Assembly: GCA_003456155.1 (NCBI GenBank)
Contig: DMPC01000111.1
Location: 27,415 to 34,452 of the forward strand
From: Actinomycetota bacterium
GTDB lineage: Bacteria; Actinomycetota; Actinomycetes; S36-B12
Length of the DNA stretch: 7,038 nt
Direction of reading: 5' to 3'
Below are positions 6,237-7,038 of the stretch, piece by piece (positions within the stretch are counted from its first letter, which is position 1; each line of letters begins with the position of its first letter). The notes beneath the pieces were generated by a model. The model did not search any database. It had not been told where the DNA came from and saw nothing but the letters and a program-made list of their open reading frames with translations. The position numbers were made by a program, and so were the translations under genes.

Positions 6237-7038
6237 CCACGGACGCCTGCTCTGCGGTGTCCTTGCGTGTCTCCGAGCCGCTTGCCGGAACTGCCCCGAC
6301 GGCACTCACGTGGGTCGTCGTCGAGCATCCCGGTCCTTGGGGTCGCGATGCCGTCGTCGACTCCCGGCTGCCTGATGCTGCTCGGACCGCGCTTGCCCGG
6401 ATGAAGGCTGCCGGCATCGGGATCCTCCTCGGCCGCCCGATCGACCGGACCTCCCCGTCGTCCGGGCCCCGGATCCTGGTGGCCCGCACCGCACCGGGCG
6501 GCACCCTGCTGCGCCTCGGCACCAGTGCGGATCTGGCCGAGCTGCGCACCTGGGAGCCTGAAGCCCTTGCTGCGGGACACCTGCCCGCCTTCGGCTGCGT
6601 TTCCCGAGAGCCGGTCCTGCTGGTCTGCACCCAGGGAAGGCGCGACGCCTGCTGCGCCGTCCACGGCAGGGACCTGCTCCGGGCTCTGGATGCCGCTGCC
6701 TCGCCCCACGGACGTTCCCGCATCTGGGAGTGCAGCCACATCGGAGGTCATCGCTTCGCCCCGGTGAGCCTGACCCTGCCCACCGGCGAGGTCCACGGCC
6801 GTGCGCGGGCCGAGGACGCCACTCGGCTGCTCGCTGCTGCATTCGCCGGCGAGGTCGTTCCGGAGTTGCTCCGCGGTCGCAGCAGCCAGCCACCGCCGCT
6901 CCAGCGGGCATGCGTCCATATCCGGTGCGAGTTCGCGGTGCGCGATGCCGACGCTCTCGAGGCCCTCGTGGTGATCAAGGATCGCGCGGTGCCTGTCGAG
7001 GCGCACTGGCAATCCGACTCCGACCTCGTGACCACTCA
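6233..7038 (+). CDS. Sucrase/ferredoxin-like protein, N-terminal part (runs off right edge)
   Basis: A protein of the Suc_Fer-like family (thioredoxin-fold [2Fe-2S] ferredoxins), with 268 codons visible and the 3' end outside the window. Landmarks are WVVVEHPGPWGRDAV at 27-41, VCTQGRRDACCAVHGR at 131-146 and WECSHIGGHRFAP at 165-177. C132-x8-C141 followed by H169-x-G-G-H173 matches the two-Cys/two-His cluster pattern described for the yeast Apd1 relatives, so an iron-sulfur electron-transfer role is likely; the partner is unknown. The start is GTG at 6233, overlapping the parC stop in GTGA, which implies translational coupling. No ATG occurs in this frame until residue 57, after the conserved EHPGPWG block. 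No membrane segment is visible. The family is confident; the biological role in bacteria is not established to my knowledge. Confidence 0.88.
   Translation, partial: MTTDACSAVSLRVSEPLAGTAPTALTWVVVEHPGPWGRDAVVDSRLPDAARTALARMKAAGIGILLGRPIDRTSPSSGPRILVARTAPGGTLLRLGTSADLAELRTWEPEALAAGHLPAFGCVSREPVLLVCTQGRRDACCAVHGRDLLRALDAAASPHGRSRIWECSHIGGHRFAPVSLTLPTGEVHGRARAEDATRLLAAAFAGEVVPELLRGRSSQPPPLQRACVHIRCEFAVRDADALEALVVIKDRAVPVEAHWQSDSDLVTT

Noticed and set aside
3621..6305. An 894-codon open frame on the minus strand opposite parC.
   Set aside because: It lies almost entirely antisense to a complete, motif-rich parC. The translation is rich in His, Arg, Gly and Asp without recognisable domains, as expected from the complement of G+C-biased codons.
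6062..7012. A 316-codon minus-strand frame at the right end.
   Set aside because: It is antisense to the end of parC and to the Suc_Fer-like gene, whose EHPGPWG, C-x8-C and HxGGH motifs mark the plus strand as coding.

Overview
The window is dense, G+C-rich coding DNA. G+C-biased third positions, GTG starts and the protein families present point to an actinomycete (Actinomycetota). I cannot place it to genus. All assignments rest on reading translated motifs and remembered family features; no database search was possible. No transposase, integrase, phage gene, CRISPR array, tRNA or rRNA is visible, and no stretch over 300 bases lacks a gene. The longest gap is 127 bases.

Left half (1-2712, minus strand): read in the direction of transcription, the genes are a GNAT acetyltransferase, a DUF5998-type protein, an alkaline-phosphatase-superfamily phosphodiesterase and a thymidine kinase (tdk) that runs off the left edge. 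Gaps are 55, 2 and 43 bases, so this is very probably one operon. The tdk start is a GTG with a strong Shine-Dalgarno sequence.

Centre (about 2674-2713): the GNAT gene and psuG (pseudouridine-5'-phosphate glycosidase, plus strand) diverge. ATG codons for both genes overlap inside one palindrome, GTCATGAC. A GTG start for the GNAT gene with its own promoter-like boxes would instead leave a 34-base divergent promoter region.

Right half (2711-7038, plus strand): psuG is followed after 127 bases by a complete topoisomerase IV subunit A gene (parC). A sucrase/ferredoxin-like protein with a C-x8-C and H-x-G-G-H iron-sulfur pattern starts inside the parC stop codon and runs off the right edge.

How the genes fit together: tdk and psuG both serve pyrimidine salvage, and the phosphodiesterase may act on nucleotides or other phosphodiesters, so the divergent cluster has a loose nucleotide-metabolism theme. 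parC with the iron-sulfur protein is a separate unit. This looks like core chromosome rather than an accessory island. I do not see a clear undescribed system. The least understood parts are the DUF5998-phosphodiesterase pair and the translationally coupled iron-sulfur protein.
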